Positions 1-7,610 of a stretch of 64,000 nt of DNA are shown here, one piece after another. The DNA comes from WVZL01 sp041862375. Its GTDB lineage: Bacteria; Acidobacteriota; Aminicenantia; Aminicenantales; Aminicenantaceae. Every line of letters begins with the position of its first letter. Position 1 is the stretch's first letter. The DNA lies in NCBI GenBank assembly GCA_041862375.1, contig JBGVTE010000011.1, positions 48,265 to 112,264 of the forward strand, written 5' to 3'. The notes beneath the pieces were generated by a model, which searched no databases, was not told where the DNA came from, and saw only the letters and a list, made by a program, of their open reading frames with translations. The translations under genes were made by a program, and so were the position numbers.

Positions 1-2
1 TC

Positions 3-368
3 TTCCCGCCTGTTGCTCTCCTAATTTTACCGCGCCTTGTAGGATTAAAAAAGGCCTCAGAGATCCTTTTGACCGGAAAAACAATCGATGCAGCAGAAGC
101 AGAAAAAATCGGCCTCGTAAACAGAGTTACAACTCTTGACTCTTTCGATTCAGAACTCGAGAAATTTATCCAGCCCTTAACAGAATTAAGTCTCGTTGGT
201 TTGAAGTATTCAAAGAAGGGTATAAATCTTGGCCTAGATACGAACTTTATCGAGGGACTAGAGAGGATTGAAAAAATTTACCTTGAGGAGTTAATGGCTT
301 CTGAAGACGCCCGCGAAGGGCTGAAAGCTTTCATGGAAAAGAGAAAGCCTGTCTGGAAAAACAAATAA
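3..368 (+). CDS. enoyl-CoA hydratase/isomerase family protein, C-terminal part
   Basis: The reading frame is open from the left edge, so the N-terminal half, with the catalytic glutamates and oxyanion hole, lies outside the window. The visible 121 residues match the C-terminal part of crotonases: the segment PRLVGLKKASEILLTGKTID, then EAEKIGLVNRV, a helical trimerisation region, and the family-typical ending SEDAREGLKAFMEKRKPVW. Crotonases hydrate or isomerise acyl-CoA thioesters in the cytoplasm. The next gene starts 11 bases downstream on the same strand, so the two are probably co-transcribed. The substrate cannot be told from this fragment. Confidence 0.85.
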   Translation, partial: FPPVALLILPRLVGLKKASEILLTGKTIDAAEAEKIGLVNRVTTLDSFDSELEKFIQPLTELSLVGLKYSKKGINLGLDTNFIEGLERIEKIYLEELMASEDAREGLKAFMEKRKPVWKNK

Positions 369-379
369 AGGAGGAAGAG

Positions 380-1408
380 ATGAAAGCAGCGGTGTTTTAC
401 GAGCCTAATAGCCCTCTAAAAATTGAAGAAGTAGAAACTCCCAAAATAGAACCCCATGAAATACTTGTAAAAATAGCAGCCTGCGGAGTTTGCAATACTG
501 ACCTGCATTACATTGACCATGGTGTTCCTACCTTTAAAAAACCTCCGATGATCTTGGGGCACGAGCCATCCGGCATAGTTGAAGAAGTCGGGTCAGGAGT
601 AAAAAACTTTAAAACCGGAGACAGGGTACTAATTCCACCTGTCTTTTCCTGTGGATACTGTGATAACTGCCGCCTAGGACGGGAGAATATCTGTTTTAAC
701 ATGGTCATGCTGGGAAATCATATAGACGGAGCTTATGCTGAATACTGTAAAGTACCAGCTAAAGACTGCCAGCACCTTCCTGAAGACCTCCCTTTAGAGG
801 AATCAAGTATTATCGCTGATGCCATATCCACGCCATACCATGCTGTCAAAAACAGGGCACAGGTAAAGCCCGGTGATTCAGTGGTTGTCTTTGGCTGCGG
901 AGGAGTTGGGATAAATGTAGTCCAAATGGCTGCTGTATCTGGAGGTTCAGTTATTGCCGTGGACATCGTGGATCAAAAGTTAGCAACTGCCAAGATCTTG
1001 GGAGCCCAGCATACGGTTAACGCTTCCGGAAAAGAAGACAAAGAACTTCTAAAAGAAATTCGGTCACTCACAAGGGGCGGAGCCGACATTTCTATCGAGG
1101 CCATCGGTAATCCCAAGACAATCGAACTCGCTTCGAATGCAGTCAAAGCAGGAGGACTTCACTGTCAGGTAGGGTACACCCACCACAATGTCTCAATGAA
1201 TGCCGCTAGACTTATGTTTCGTGAGATTGAAATCAAGGGCTCTTTGGGCTGCCGGCCTGTTGACTATCCCAAGATCATAGAATTGGTAAAAACGGGAAAA
1301 ATACAGCTCAAACCTGTTGTTTCTCATAAGTTCAAGCTGGAAGATATAAACGATGCTTTTGATGTTTTGAGAAAAGGAGAAGCCCTGAGGTCAATAATCG
1401 TACTTTGA
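380..1408 (+). CDS. zinc-dependent alcohol dehydrogenase (MDR family)
   Basis: This 342-residue medium-chain dehydrogenase would oxidise an alcohol or reduce an aldehyde with NAD(P). Catalytic zinc ligands are C38 (in CGVCNTD) and H61-E62 (in GHE). The structural zinc lobe has C91, C94, C97 and C105. The Rossmann motif GCGGVG is at residues 172-177, followed by a Rossmann aspartate in AVDIVD, which favours NAD. The ribosome site AGGAGG lies just before the ATG at 380. It follows a crotonase gene by 11 bases, so the substrate may be an intermediate of acyl-CoA or aromatic breakdown; that is inference. The length is normal for the family. Confidence 0.9.
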   Translation: MKAAVFYEPNSPLKIEEVETPKIEPHEILVKIAACGVCNTDLHYIDHGVPTFKKPPMILGHEPSGIVEEVGSGVKNFKTGDRVLIPPVFSCGYCDNCRLGRENICFNMVMLGNHIDGAYAEYCKVPAKDCQHLPEDLPLEESSIIADAISTPYHAVKNRAQVKPGDSVVVFGCGGVGINVVQMAAVSGGSVIAVDIVDQKLATAKILGAQHTVNASGKEDKELLKEIRSLTRGGADISIEAIGNPKTIELASNAVKAGGLHCQVGYTHHNVSMNAARLMFREIEIKGSLGCRPVDYPKIIELVKTGKIQLKPVVSHKFKLEDINDAFDVLRKGEALRSIIVL

Positions 1409-1453
1409 TCACTGTATTTGTATCTATAAATTTGAATCAGATCCCTCAAAGCT

Positions 1454-1472
1454 TGCTTACAAATAGTAAGCA
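1454..1472. other. small inverted repeat (7-bp stem) ahead of the carbamoyltransferase cassette
   Basis: TGCTTAC and GTAAGCA are separated by the 5-base loop AAATA, in the 88-base gap between the alcohol dehydrogenase and the SxtJ-like gene. No T-run follows, so it is a poor intrinsic terminator. It could be an operator or a 5'-UTR hairpin. Confidence 0.3.
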
Positions 1473-1496
1473 TTAAATAATACGAGAGTCACCACA

Positions 1497-2027
1497 TTGA
1501 TAACCATTATTTCGTACATAGCGCTCATCTTGTTATCTCTAGTGGGATATTCTGCAGGAGTAACTATAAAAGCAGGAAAGCGTGCAGAATTGAAACCTCT
1601 GATTATTGATTTGATTATTGTTATTTTTATCTGGACAGGAGCAGTTTATTCAAGAGTAACTCTTGATTTCAGCAAATGGATTCTAATACTCATTTGGATC
1701 ATCCTTGGTATCATAATCGGCATGATCACTGTGATTCCTCGTAGAGTCCCTGAAGAAAAACATGTAAGAAAAGAGGAAAGAGAAGTTGTACCAAGAAGTC
1801 CGATAAATAGATTCTGGACCGGCTGGAAAAACTTCTCGAAGAAAATTGGAATCTTTCAGAGTAGAATTATACTCTCGCTGTTTTATTTTCTTTTTGTATC
1901 CCCCTTTGCACTGGCTTTAAAAATATTTTCTGATCCCCTAAGGATAAAGCCACATAGAGGAAAATCCTTTTGGCTTATAAAAAAAGATATTAGAGAGGAC
2001 TTTGATCAATTTAGGAGGCAGTTTTAA
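1497..2027 (+). CDS. SxtJ-like membrane protein
   Basis: This 176-residue protein has two or three hydrophobic segments near residues 1-20, 30-55 and 58-75, a charged linker rich in K/R/E (80-105), and a further hydrophobic stretch near 120-140. The charged ending contains FWLIKKDIREDFDQFRRQF. That architecture and its position directly before a carbamoyltransferase match the SxtJ membrane protein family first named in saxitoxin clusters. The biochemical role of SxtJ is unknown. Its stop overlaps the next start by one base (TAATG), implying translational coupling. It starts with TTG and no strong ribosome site is visible. Assignment rests on hydropathy and gene order rather than a clear motif. 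Confidence 0.6.
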   Translation: MITIISYIALILLSLVGYSAGVTIKAGKRAELKPLIIDLIIVIFIWTGAVYSRVTLDFSKWILILIWIILGIIIGMITVIPRRVPEEKHVRKEEREVVPRSPINRFWTGWKNFSKKIGIFQSRIILSLFYFLFVSPFALALKIFSDPLRIKPHRGKSFWLIKKDIREDFDQFRRQF

Positions 2028-3802
2028 TGTACATATTGGGAATTTCCTGTTATTACCATGATGCAGCAGCTGCTCTGTTGAAAGATGGCAAGCTCATCGC
2101 AGCAGCAGAAGAAGAGCGATTCACAAGGGTAAAGCATGATTTTGATTTCCCCGAGAATGCTATCCAGTTTTGCCTGGATTTTGCAGGTATTACAGGAGAT
2201 GATCTTGACTATGTTGTTTTTTATGAAAAGCCCTTTCTCAAATTTGAGCGTATTTTAATGACCACGCTGCAGAACTTCCCGAGATCATGGAGAGTTTTCA
2301 GAGAAGCTATGATTACGTGGCTCGGAGATAAGCTGTGGATAAGAAGCACCCTAAAAGACAAGCTGGGAGTCCCGTATGAAAAAATACTGTTCGGAGAACA
2401 TCACCTATCCCATGCTGCGAGTTGTTTTTATCCCTCTACTTTTGAAGAAGCTGCAATCCTTACAGTGGATGGAGTTGGTGAGTGGACAAGCACAGCTATG
2501 GGTGTTGGGAAAGGAACAGATATTAAGCTGTTTAAGGAAATACACTTCCCTCATTCTCTCGGCCTCCTCTACAGTGCCTTTACTGCCTTTTTAGGATTTA
2601 AGGTCAACAATGGTGAGTATAAGGTCATGGGAATGGCCCCTTACGGGAAACCACGCTATTTGGATAAGATATACGATAATCTTATAAAAGTTGCTTCTGA
2701 TGGCTCGTTCTGGATTAACATGGATTACCTTTCTTACCACTACTCTGACGAAAAAACATTTAATGCTAAATTTGAAGAACTCTTCGGTAAACCGAGGAGA
2801 CCTGAGATGTATTTTTTTACATCCACGACACGATATCCATCTTACTTCGGTGAGAAGCCTTCTAATTACACTGAACTTTGCCGTATAAATGAACACTATG
2901 CAGATATTGCAGCGAGTATCCAGAGGGTAACGGAAGAAGTTTTATTGAAACTGGTAATCTATCTCCAAAAAGAGACAGGATTGAAAAAGCTTTGTATTGC
3001 AGGTGGCGTTGGTTTAAACTCTGTGGCTAACGGAAGGATTCTTCGAGAAACTCCGTTTGAGGAAATCTTTATCCAGCCTTCAGCTGGAGACGGCGGCGGA
3101 GCGCTCGGGGCTGCCTTGTACGCCTATCACGGGCTGTTGGGAAATCCGAGATCCTTTGTCCTGGAACACGCCTATTGGGGTAAAGAATACTCAGAAGACG
3201 AAATAAAACATTTCTTAGAGAACAATAACATCTCGTATGAATACTTCTCAAATGATGGGAAACTCTTGGATAGATTAGTAGATGATCTTGAACAGAGAAA
3301 GGTCGTGGGGTGGTTTCAGGGAAGGTTTGAGTGGGGACCGAGGGCATTGGGAAACAGGAGTATTCTCGCTGACCCAAGAAGCGAGGAGATGAAGGATTTG
3401 GTGAACATAAAGATTAAGTTTCGAGAGCCTTTCAGGCCCTTTGCCCCTGTTATTCTCGAAGAACATGCAAGAGATTTTTTCTCAGGCGAAAACCTAACCA
3501 ATCAATTTCCAGCACGGTACATGCTTTTAGTTTTGCCCTTAAAAGAAGCAAAAGCTGAGACGATAAATGCAGTAAATCACATGGGAACAGGAAGGCTTCA
3601 GACAATAAGAAGAGAATGGAATCCTCGCTACTATGATATCGTTAAAAAATTCGGAGAGGCCACAGGCGTACCGGTGCTCCTCAACACATCATTTAACTTA
3701 AGGGGAGAGCCTATCGTAAACTCGCCTGATAACGCATTCAATACATTCAGAAAAAGCGGATTTGATGTCTTAGTACTTGAAAAATTTATGATAAGAAAAT
3801 AG
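2027..3802 (+). CDS. carbamoyltransferase (NodU/TobZ/CmcH family)
   Basis: This 591-residue enzyme should transfer a carbamoyl group from carbamoyl phosphate, via carbamoyl-adenylate, to a hydroxyl or amine of a sugar or metabolite. The N-terminal Kae1-like ATPase domain starts MYILGISCYYHDAAAAL and contains EEERFTRVKHDFDFP, the metal-binding EHHLSHAASCFYPS, and GGVGLNSVANGRI. The C-terminal carbamoyl-phosphate domain (from about residue 390) has GRFEWGPRALGNRSILADPR and FREPFRPFAPVI. Length is typical. It is coupled to the upstream SxtJ-like gene and followed by an SxtK/DUF5989-like small gene, the arrangement known around carbamoyltransferases such as SxtI. The acceptor is unknown; a surface or secreted glycan or lipid is one possibility given the membrane partners. 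Confidence 0.9.
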   Translation: MYILGISCYYHDAAAALLKDGKLIAAAEEERFTRVKHDFDFPENAIQFCLDFAGITGDDLDYVVFYEKPFLKFERILMTTLQNFPRSWRVFREAMITWLGDKLWIRSTLKDKLGVPYEKILFGEHHLSHAASCFYPSTFEEAAILTVDGVGEWTSTAMGVGKGTDIKLFKEIHFPHSLGLLYSAFTAFLGFKVNNGEYKVMGMAPYGKPRYLDKIYDNLIKVASDGSFWINMDYLSYHYSDEKTFNAKFEELFGKPRRPEMYFFTSTTRYPSYFGEKPSNYTELCRINEHYADIAASIQRVTEEVLLKLVIYLQKETGLKKLCIAGGVGLNSVANGRILRETPFEEIFIQPSAGDGGGALGAALYAYHGLLGNPRSFVLEHAYWGKEYSEDEIKHFLENNNISYEYFSNDGKLLDRLVDDLEQRKVVGWFQGRFEWGPRALGNRSILADPRSEEMKDLVNIKIKFREPFRPFAPVILEEHARDFFSGENLTNQFPARYMLLVLPLKEAKAETINAVNHMGTGRLQTIRREWNPRYYDIVKKFGEATGVPVLLNTSFNLRGEPIVNSPDNAFNTFRKSGFDVLVLEKFMIRK

Positions 3803-3834
3803 GAATTTATGGTATTATGTATTGAGAGGAAAAA

Positions 3835-4002
3835 ATGGGCATTATATCCAGACTGGGCATAATCAGTGAACTAATGGTGTTTCTGTGGAAGAGGAAACTC
3901 TGGTGGATGATTCCGATGATCGTTGTTTTACTACTATTCGGTTTCTTGCTTATTTTTACTCAAAGCTCAGCAGTAGCTCCATTCATCTATTCGCTTTTCT
4001 AA
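3835..4002 (+). CDS. SxtK/DUF5989-like small membrane protein
   Basis: This 55-residue gene is short and easily missed. It begins MGIISRLGIISELMVFLWKR, followed by KLWWMIPMIVVLLLFGFLLI and a short tail rich in S/A. The pattern is an amphipathic N-terminus, a basic K/R-W-W patch and a single transmembrane helix, which fits the DUF5989 (SxtK-type) family found beside carbamoyltransferases. GAGAGGA lies upstream of the ATG. It sits 32 bases after the carbamoyltransferase stop and is probably part of the same transcript. Function is unknown; it may be a membrane anchor or scaffold for the carbamoyltransferase. Confidence 0.75.
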   Translation: MGIISRLGIISELMVFLWKRKLWWMIPMIVVLLLFGFLLIFTQSSAVAPFIYSLF

Positions 4003-4099
4003 TGATGAGATGAATGTATTAATACAATATTAAAAATCTTACTCCTGAAGAACAGCAAAATTCATTCTTTTGCAAGTAATGTATTCTAAGGAGTAAACT

Positions 4100-5146
4100 T
4101 TGAGAACCAATTCAAAAAGGGGGAAAATTAACCAGATCTCTCCAAAAAAGAAATTTATTTTTTCCATTTTTACAGCTATTTTAATTTTCATAGTTGTTGT
4201 AATTATCGCAGAATTAGCGATCAGAATTATTCACCCCCACCCATACATGTATCCCCGCTGGAAATATTCGCCAAAGTATGGTCATATACTTTATGAAAAT
4301 TGCAAAATGATTCAAGCATGCCCAAGGAAATATAAATATGTTTACACAATAAATGCATATAATTATCGTGGAAAACTAGTCCCAATATCAAATTCTTACA
4401 GCAAAGAAAACATAGTTATTCTGGGAGATTCATGCTCCTTTGGCCATGGAGTAAATGATGGGGAAGAATATGCCACAATAATGGCTAATAAATTAAATGA
4501 TAATTATAATATCATAAACTTATCTGTGGGAGGTTGGGGATTAACTCAGCAAATAAGAAGGTATTATGAATTTGGTCGATTGTATTCTCCAAAAATAGTA
4601 TTGCTTCAATTTAGTTCCAACGATCCTGAAGATAATTTTAAGAATAAAGTTACAGAGATACAAGAAGGAAGGTTCAAATTTCAAGATTCAATTACTACTG
4701 TTAACAGGCTAAAAAAATATCTGTCGAAATCCATTATCCAGAAAAGCCAAATCTATAATTTAATCCAAAGTTTCTTATATCAATATTTTAAAGAAAGAAT
4801 AGTCAAAAAAGCAAAATCAAAAATGTTACAAGAGAATATAAATAAATTAGAAATACCTCTTGAACAAAAGTTCTACAACCAGCTATTAGAAACTTTCGCA
4901 AAGGATTTAAACCGAACAGGAGTTAAATTTTTAATGATAGCTATAAATAACCAGTTAGAGGAATACCCCTTCATACAAGAGATGATTACCGATCTTGATG
5001 CTGAAGGATTGCTAGATTATTATGAAATAATTCCTTGGTTTAAAGATATTTCAGATTATGGATCTCCTGAGGGACATCCCTGGGGAAAAAAAGCTCATTA
5101 CATTGTAGGGACAAAACTATCAGAAATTATTAGAAATAATTATTAA
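4100..5146 (+). CDS. membrane-anchored SGNH/GDSL hydrolase-like protein
   Basis: This 348-residue protein starts with TTG behind AAGGAG (4088-4093). It has one N-terminal transmembrane helix (about residues 20-43), placing the rest outside the membrane. SGNH blocks are visible: the nucleophile block VILGDSCSFGHGVND, the glycine block NLSVGGWGLTQQ, the asparagine block QFSSNDPEDN, and a late histidine in EGHPWGKKAH, although the usual DxxH aspartate is not clear. Family members are esterases, lipases or O-acetyl hydrolases/transferases acting on lipids and sugars. It follows the carbamoyltransferase cassette by 97 bases. The gene is noticeably more AT-rich than its neighbours, suggesting separate acquisition. 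The substrate is unknown. Confidence 0.75.
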   Translation: MRTNSKRGKINQISPKKKFIFSIFTAILIFIVVVIIAELAIRIIHPHPYMYPRWKYSPKYGHILYENCKMIQACPRKYKYVYTINAYNYRGKLVPISNSYSKENIVILGDSCSFGHGVNDGEEYATIMANKLNDNYNIINLSVGGWGLTQQIRRYYEFGRLYSPKIVLLQFSSNDPEDNFKNKVTEIQEGRFKFQDSITTVNRLKKYLSKSIIQKSQIYNLIQSFLYQYFKERIVKKAKSKMLQENINKLEIPLEQKFYNQLLETFAKDLNRTGVKFLMIAINNQLEEYPFIQEMITDLDAEGLLDYYEIIPWFKDISDYGSPEGHPWGKKAHYIVGTKLSEIIRNNY

Positions 5147-5157
5147 ATCTCCTATTC

Positions 5158-5262
5158 TTCAATGACTCTATACCAGTGTAACTGCATTCCTCTCATTGCC
5201 CGGATCCTGTTTTGAAGCCTTTTTCTTCCTTCAACTGTCTTTATTTTCTTCGCAAGGGCATG
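5158..5262 (-). pseudogene. remnant of a 6-bladed beta-propeller gene (internally deleted 3' end)
   Basis: Read on the minus strand, this stretch encodes EGRKRLQNRIRAMRG, then MQLHWYRVIEE and a stop. The first part matches the interior of the intact propeller protein at 9192-10409 (IQTGIRAMRG). The second matches its C-terminus (MRGMQFHEYKIIDN). About 70 residues between the two points are missing. The junction falls on the shared MRG codons (AATGAGAGGA versus AATGCGAGGA), as expected for deletion between short direct repeats. No start or upstream domains remain; the ABC-operon gene ends at 5277. Confidence 0.7.
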
Positions 5263-5276
5263 TTCAAAAAATATTG

Positions 5277-6758
5277 CTAGCGTCTGGTTAATTTAATCCC
5301 AAACACCACAATTCCTACTAAAATTCCAACAAGAAGAAGAACAAGCAGGCTGATTCCCAGCACATTTGCTCTTGAACTGATGTGAATCCGGACAATCTTA
5401 TCTTCTGATTCTACTCTTCGGTTATCAGCAATACATTCCGTTCTTATTTTTGGCTCATAATCTCCAACCGAGACATCTGACGGAGGAATAAACTCAACGC
5501 TGACAATTTCTTCTTTGTTCTGATCCAGAGCGGCAATTAGGTCAGGCTTAATCTCAGCACGCCAGTTCAAAGGCAGGTCAGTGTAGATTCGGATATTGTT
5601 TAGACTCCTTGTTCCTGTGTTCTTAACTTTTACTTCCATGTTCACTTTCTCATCAACCTTTATCTCGTGATACAGGTTTAGAGCTTGAACTTCTACCCTT
5701 CCTACACCTCTTGGAATAAGTTCCAGTTTTACACTCCCTGCTTTTAAACTTTCAATCTCCTTGGCACTGATGAATGGCTTACTGGAGAGCAATTCCCCAA
5801 GCCGTACAGATTGATTATTGTCAAGAGCCAGAGCATAAAACTCTATGGGTTTGTCGATGACTACCTGCTCATCTGCATTCTTGGGAAGATAAAGTCTTAA
5901 GGAAAGCTGCATGCTGGTTACTCCTTCGGTGAACTTTATCTGCGATAATCTAGCCTGCGTCTTAGGATCAACAAATTCATAAGTGATCTGCCTGGGAAGA
6001 TTCACAATCCTAAGCCTGAAAACATTTGCCTCCCCACTGAATTTCTCCAAAGAAAGATCATATGTGGCCTGGCTTTCCAAATCAGCTTCCTGGGAAAACT
6101 GAGCGGAATTAACTGTTACAATATTGGCACTCAAGCCTTTCTGTAAAAAAACTGAAGTTGTCTCATTTTTCCCTGCATAAAAAATATTCACTTCCAGATT
6201 CTCAACATCCTTTAAAAGCTGAAAAGTCACCTGCCTTTCTTCTTCGAGAGGCAATGAAGAGATAATCCTCTCATAAGGATCGGAGATGATTTTTCCCTCT
6301 GACCTTAAGGAAACATAAACATCTTTAACTTCTTTCATGAAATCCAAGGGGAAAAGATCTTCTGCCTTTATATTTAATTTGGCAAGTTCCTTGAGTTCTT
6401 TTGAGGAATAACGAAGCGAAACTCGAACATATTTTTTCCCTGCCTTATCCTGGTATTTAACAGCACTGGCTACAGAAATCCGCACCTCACTTCCCATAAA
6501 GCTTATCAATGCCTCTTGATAACTGACCTGAGCCTGAAGATAAGCTGTTCTTGTCCGGACAAATTCTTCTTCTGAGATCAATCCTTCTTCTTTTAATTTC
6601 AATGCCCTTTCAAATTCTTCTTTCATCTGCTCAAGATGAAGCTGTGCCTTCTTCAGGGCTAAAAGCTTTAACGTTTGAGATTCCTGGGAATGGATAAAAT
6701 GGATACAAAATATTAATAAGAAAATTATTGTCAAAATTTTTACATACTGTTTCATCAT
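5277..6758 (-). CDS. secreted, C-terminally membrane-anchored NEW3-type protein of an ABC export operon
   Basis: The start at 6758 (MMKQYVKILTIIFLLIFC) is chosen because AGAGG lies just upstream; a longer reading to 6794 is possible but lacks a signal. The protein has 493 residues: a signal peptide to about 24, an acidic/basic helical hairpin (LALKKAQLHLEQMKEEFERA to about 75), beta-rich regions, and a C-terminal NEW3-like (NPCBM-associated) beta-sandwich near 370-455 (KVDEKVNMEVKVKNTGTRSL). A final transmembrane helix near 465-487 is followed by KLTRR. The bulk should sit in the periplasm. It is the last gene of an operon with an ABC ATPase (38 bases to its longest reading) and permease. It may act as an accessory factor of the transporter; this is inference from order. 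Confidence 0.65.
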   Translation of the reverse strand: MMKQYVKILTIIFLLIFCIHFIHSQESQTLKLLALKKAQLHLEQMKEEFERALKLKEEGLISEEEFVRTRTAYLQAQVSYQEALISFMGSEVRISVASAVKYQDKAGKKYVRVSLRYSSKELKELAKLNIKAEDLFPLDFMKEVKDVYVSLRSEGKIISDPYERIISSLPLEEERQVTFQLLKDVENLEVNIFYAGKNETTSVFLQKGLSANIVTVNSAQFSQEADLESQATYDLSLEKFSGEANVFRLRIVNLPRQITYEFVDPKTQARLSQIKFTEGVTSMQLSLRLYLPKNADEQVVIDKPIEFYALALDNNQSVRLGELLSSKPFISAKEIESLKAGSVKLELIPRGVGRVEVQALNLYHEIKVDEKVNMEVKVKNTGTRSLNNIRIYTDLPLNWRAEIKPDLIAALDQNKEEIVSVEFIPPSDVSVGDYEPKIRTECIADNRRVESEDKIVRIHISSRANVLGISLLVLLLVGILVGIVVFGIKLTRR

Positions 6759-6832
6759 CTTAACCTCTACTAAAAGTGACCGATAACTCGTCACCCCTCA
6801 TAAATAAAGAAATATGATCAGATAAGATTAGC

Positions 6833-7555
6833 CTACTCAGTATCAGAATGTTCCTGCATATACTCAACATACAATTTATTAAGATCTTGTCCTTCAAGTT
6901 CTTTCTTTGTCTGCATCATGACCATTTTACCTTTCATCATGAATCCAACTCTGTCAGCAATATATTTAGCACGAAAAATATCATGCGATGACATGAAAAC
7001 AGATTTTCCCTGATCACGTAGCTCTAAAAGCAGTTCGAGGAATTCCTGTCCTGACCTCGGATCCAAACCTGATGTGGGCTCATCAAGGATGATATTTGGT
7101 GCATCTTTTGTTATTGCAATGGCGATGCCCAGTTTCTGGCGCATTCCTTTGGAGAACTTCTTTGTACGCATGTCAAATGCTTCTTCCTGCAGACCTACTC
7201 GCTTTAACACCTTGACATAATCATTCTTTGTAAGATTTCGTTTCCCTGCCAGCTTAGAAAAATAATTGATGTTCTGTAATGCCGAAAAATTTCCATACAG
7301 CATGACATTTTCAGAGACAAACGATACATAATCTTTTGATTTCAAGGGCTCTTTTGTCACATCAATCTCCTCGATTAAGGCAGTACCCTCTGTAGGTGGA
7401 ATAAAATTCAGGAAAAGATTAATGGCAGTGGTTTTTCCCGCGCCGTTAGCCCCGAACATACAGAATATTTCACCCGGTTCAACCTTAAAACTCAGATGAT
7501 CGACCGCTAGCAGCCCATCTTCATATCTCTTTGTAAGATTCTTTGCTTCTAACAT
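6833..7555 (-). CDS. ABC transporter ATP-binding protein
   Basis: This 240-residue nucleotide-binding domain has Walker A GANGAGKTT (near residue 35), a signature FSKGMRQKL in place of LSGGQ, Walker B NIILDEP, the D-loop SGLDPRS and the switch histidine in SSHD. Membership in the ABC-2/CcmA-like export group is typical for such sequences. An AGAGGT ribosome site precedes the ATG. It lies 55 bases after the permease gene and before the NEW3-type protein, so the three probably form one export complex. The substrate is not evident. Confidence 0.9.
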   Translation of the reverse strand: MLEAKNLTKRYEDGLLAVDHLSFKVEPGEIFCMFGANGAGKTTAINLFLNFIPPTEGTALIEEIDVTKEPLKSKDYVSFVSENVMLYGNFSALQNINYFSKLAGKRNLTKNDYVKVLKRVGLQEEAFDMRTKKFSKGMRQKLGIAIAITKDAPNIILDEPTSGLDPRSGQEFLELLLELRDQGKSVFMSSHDIFRAKYIADRVGFMMKGKMVMMQTKKELEGQDLNKLYVEYMQEHSDTE

Positions 7556-7610
7556 AATTACCTCTTATTAATTATTTACTTAATTTTTGATTATTCAGGT
7601 TCATACAAAT

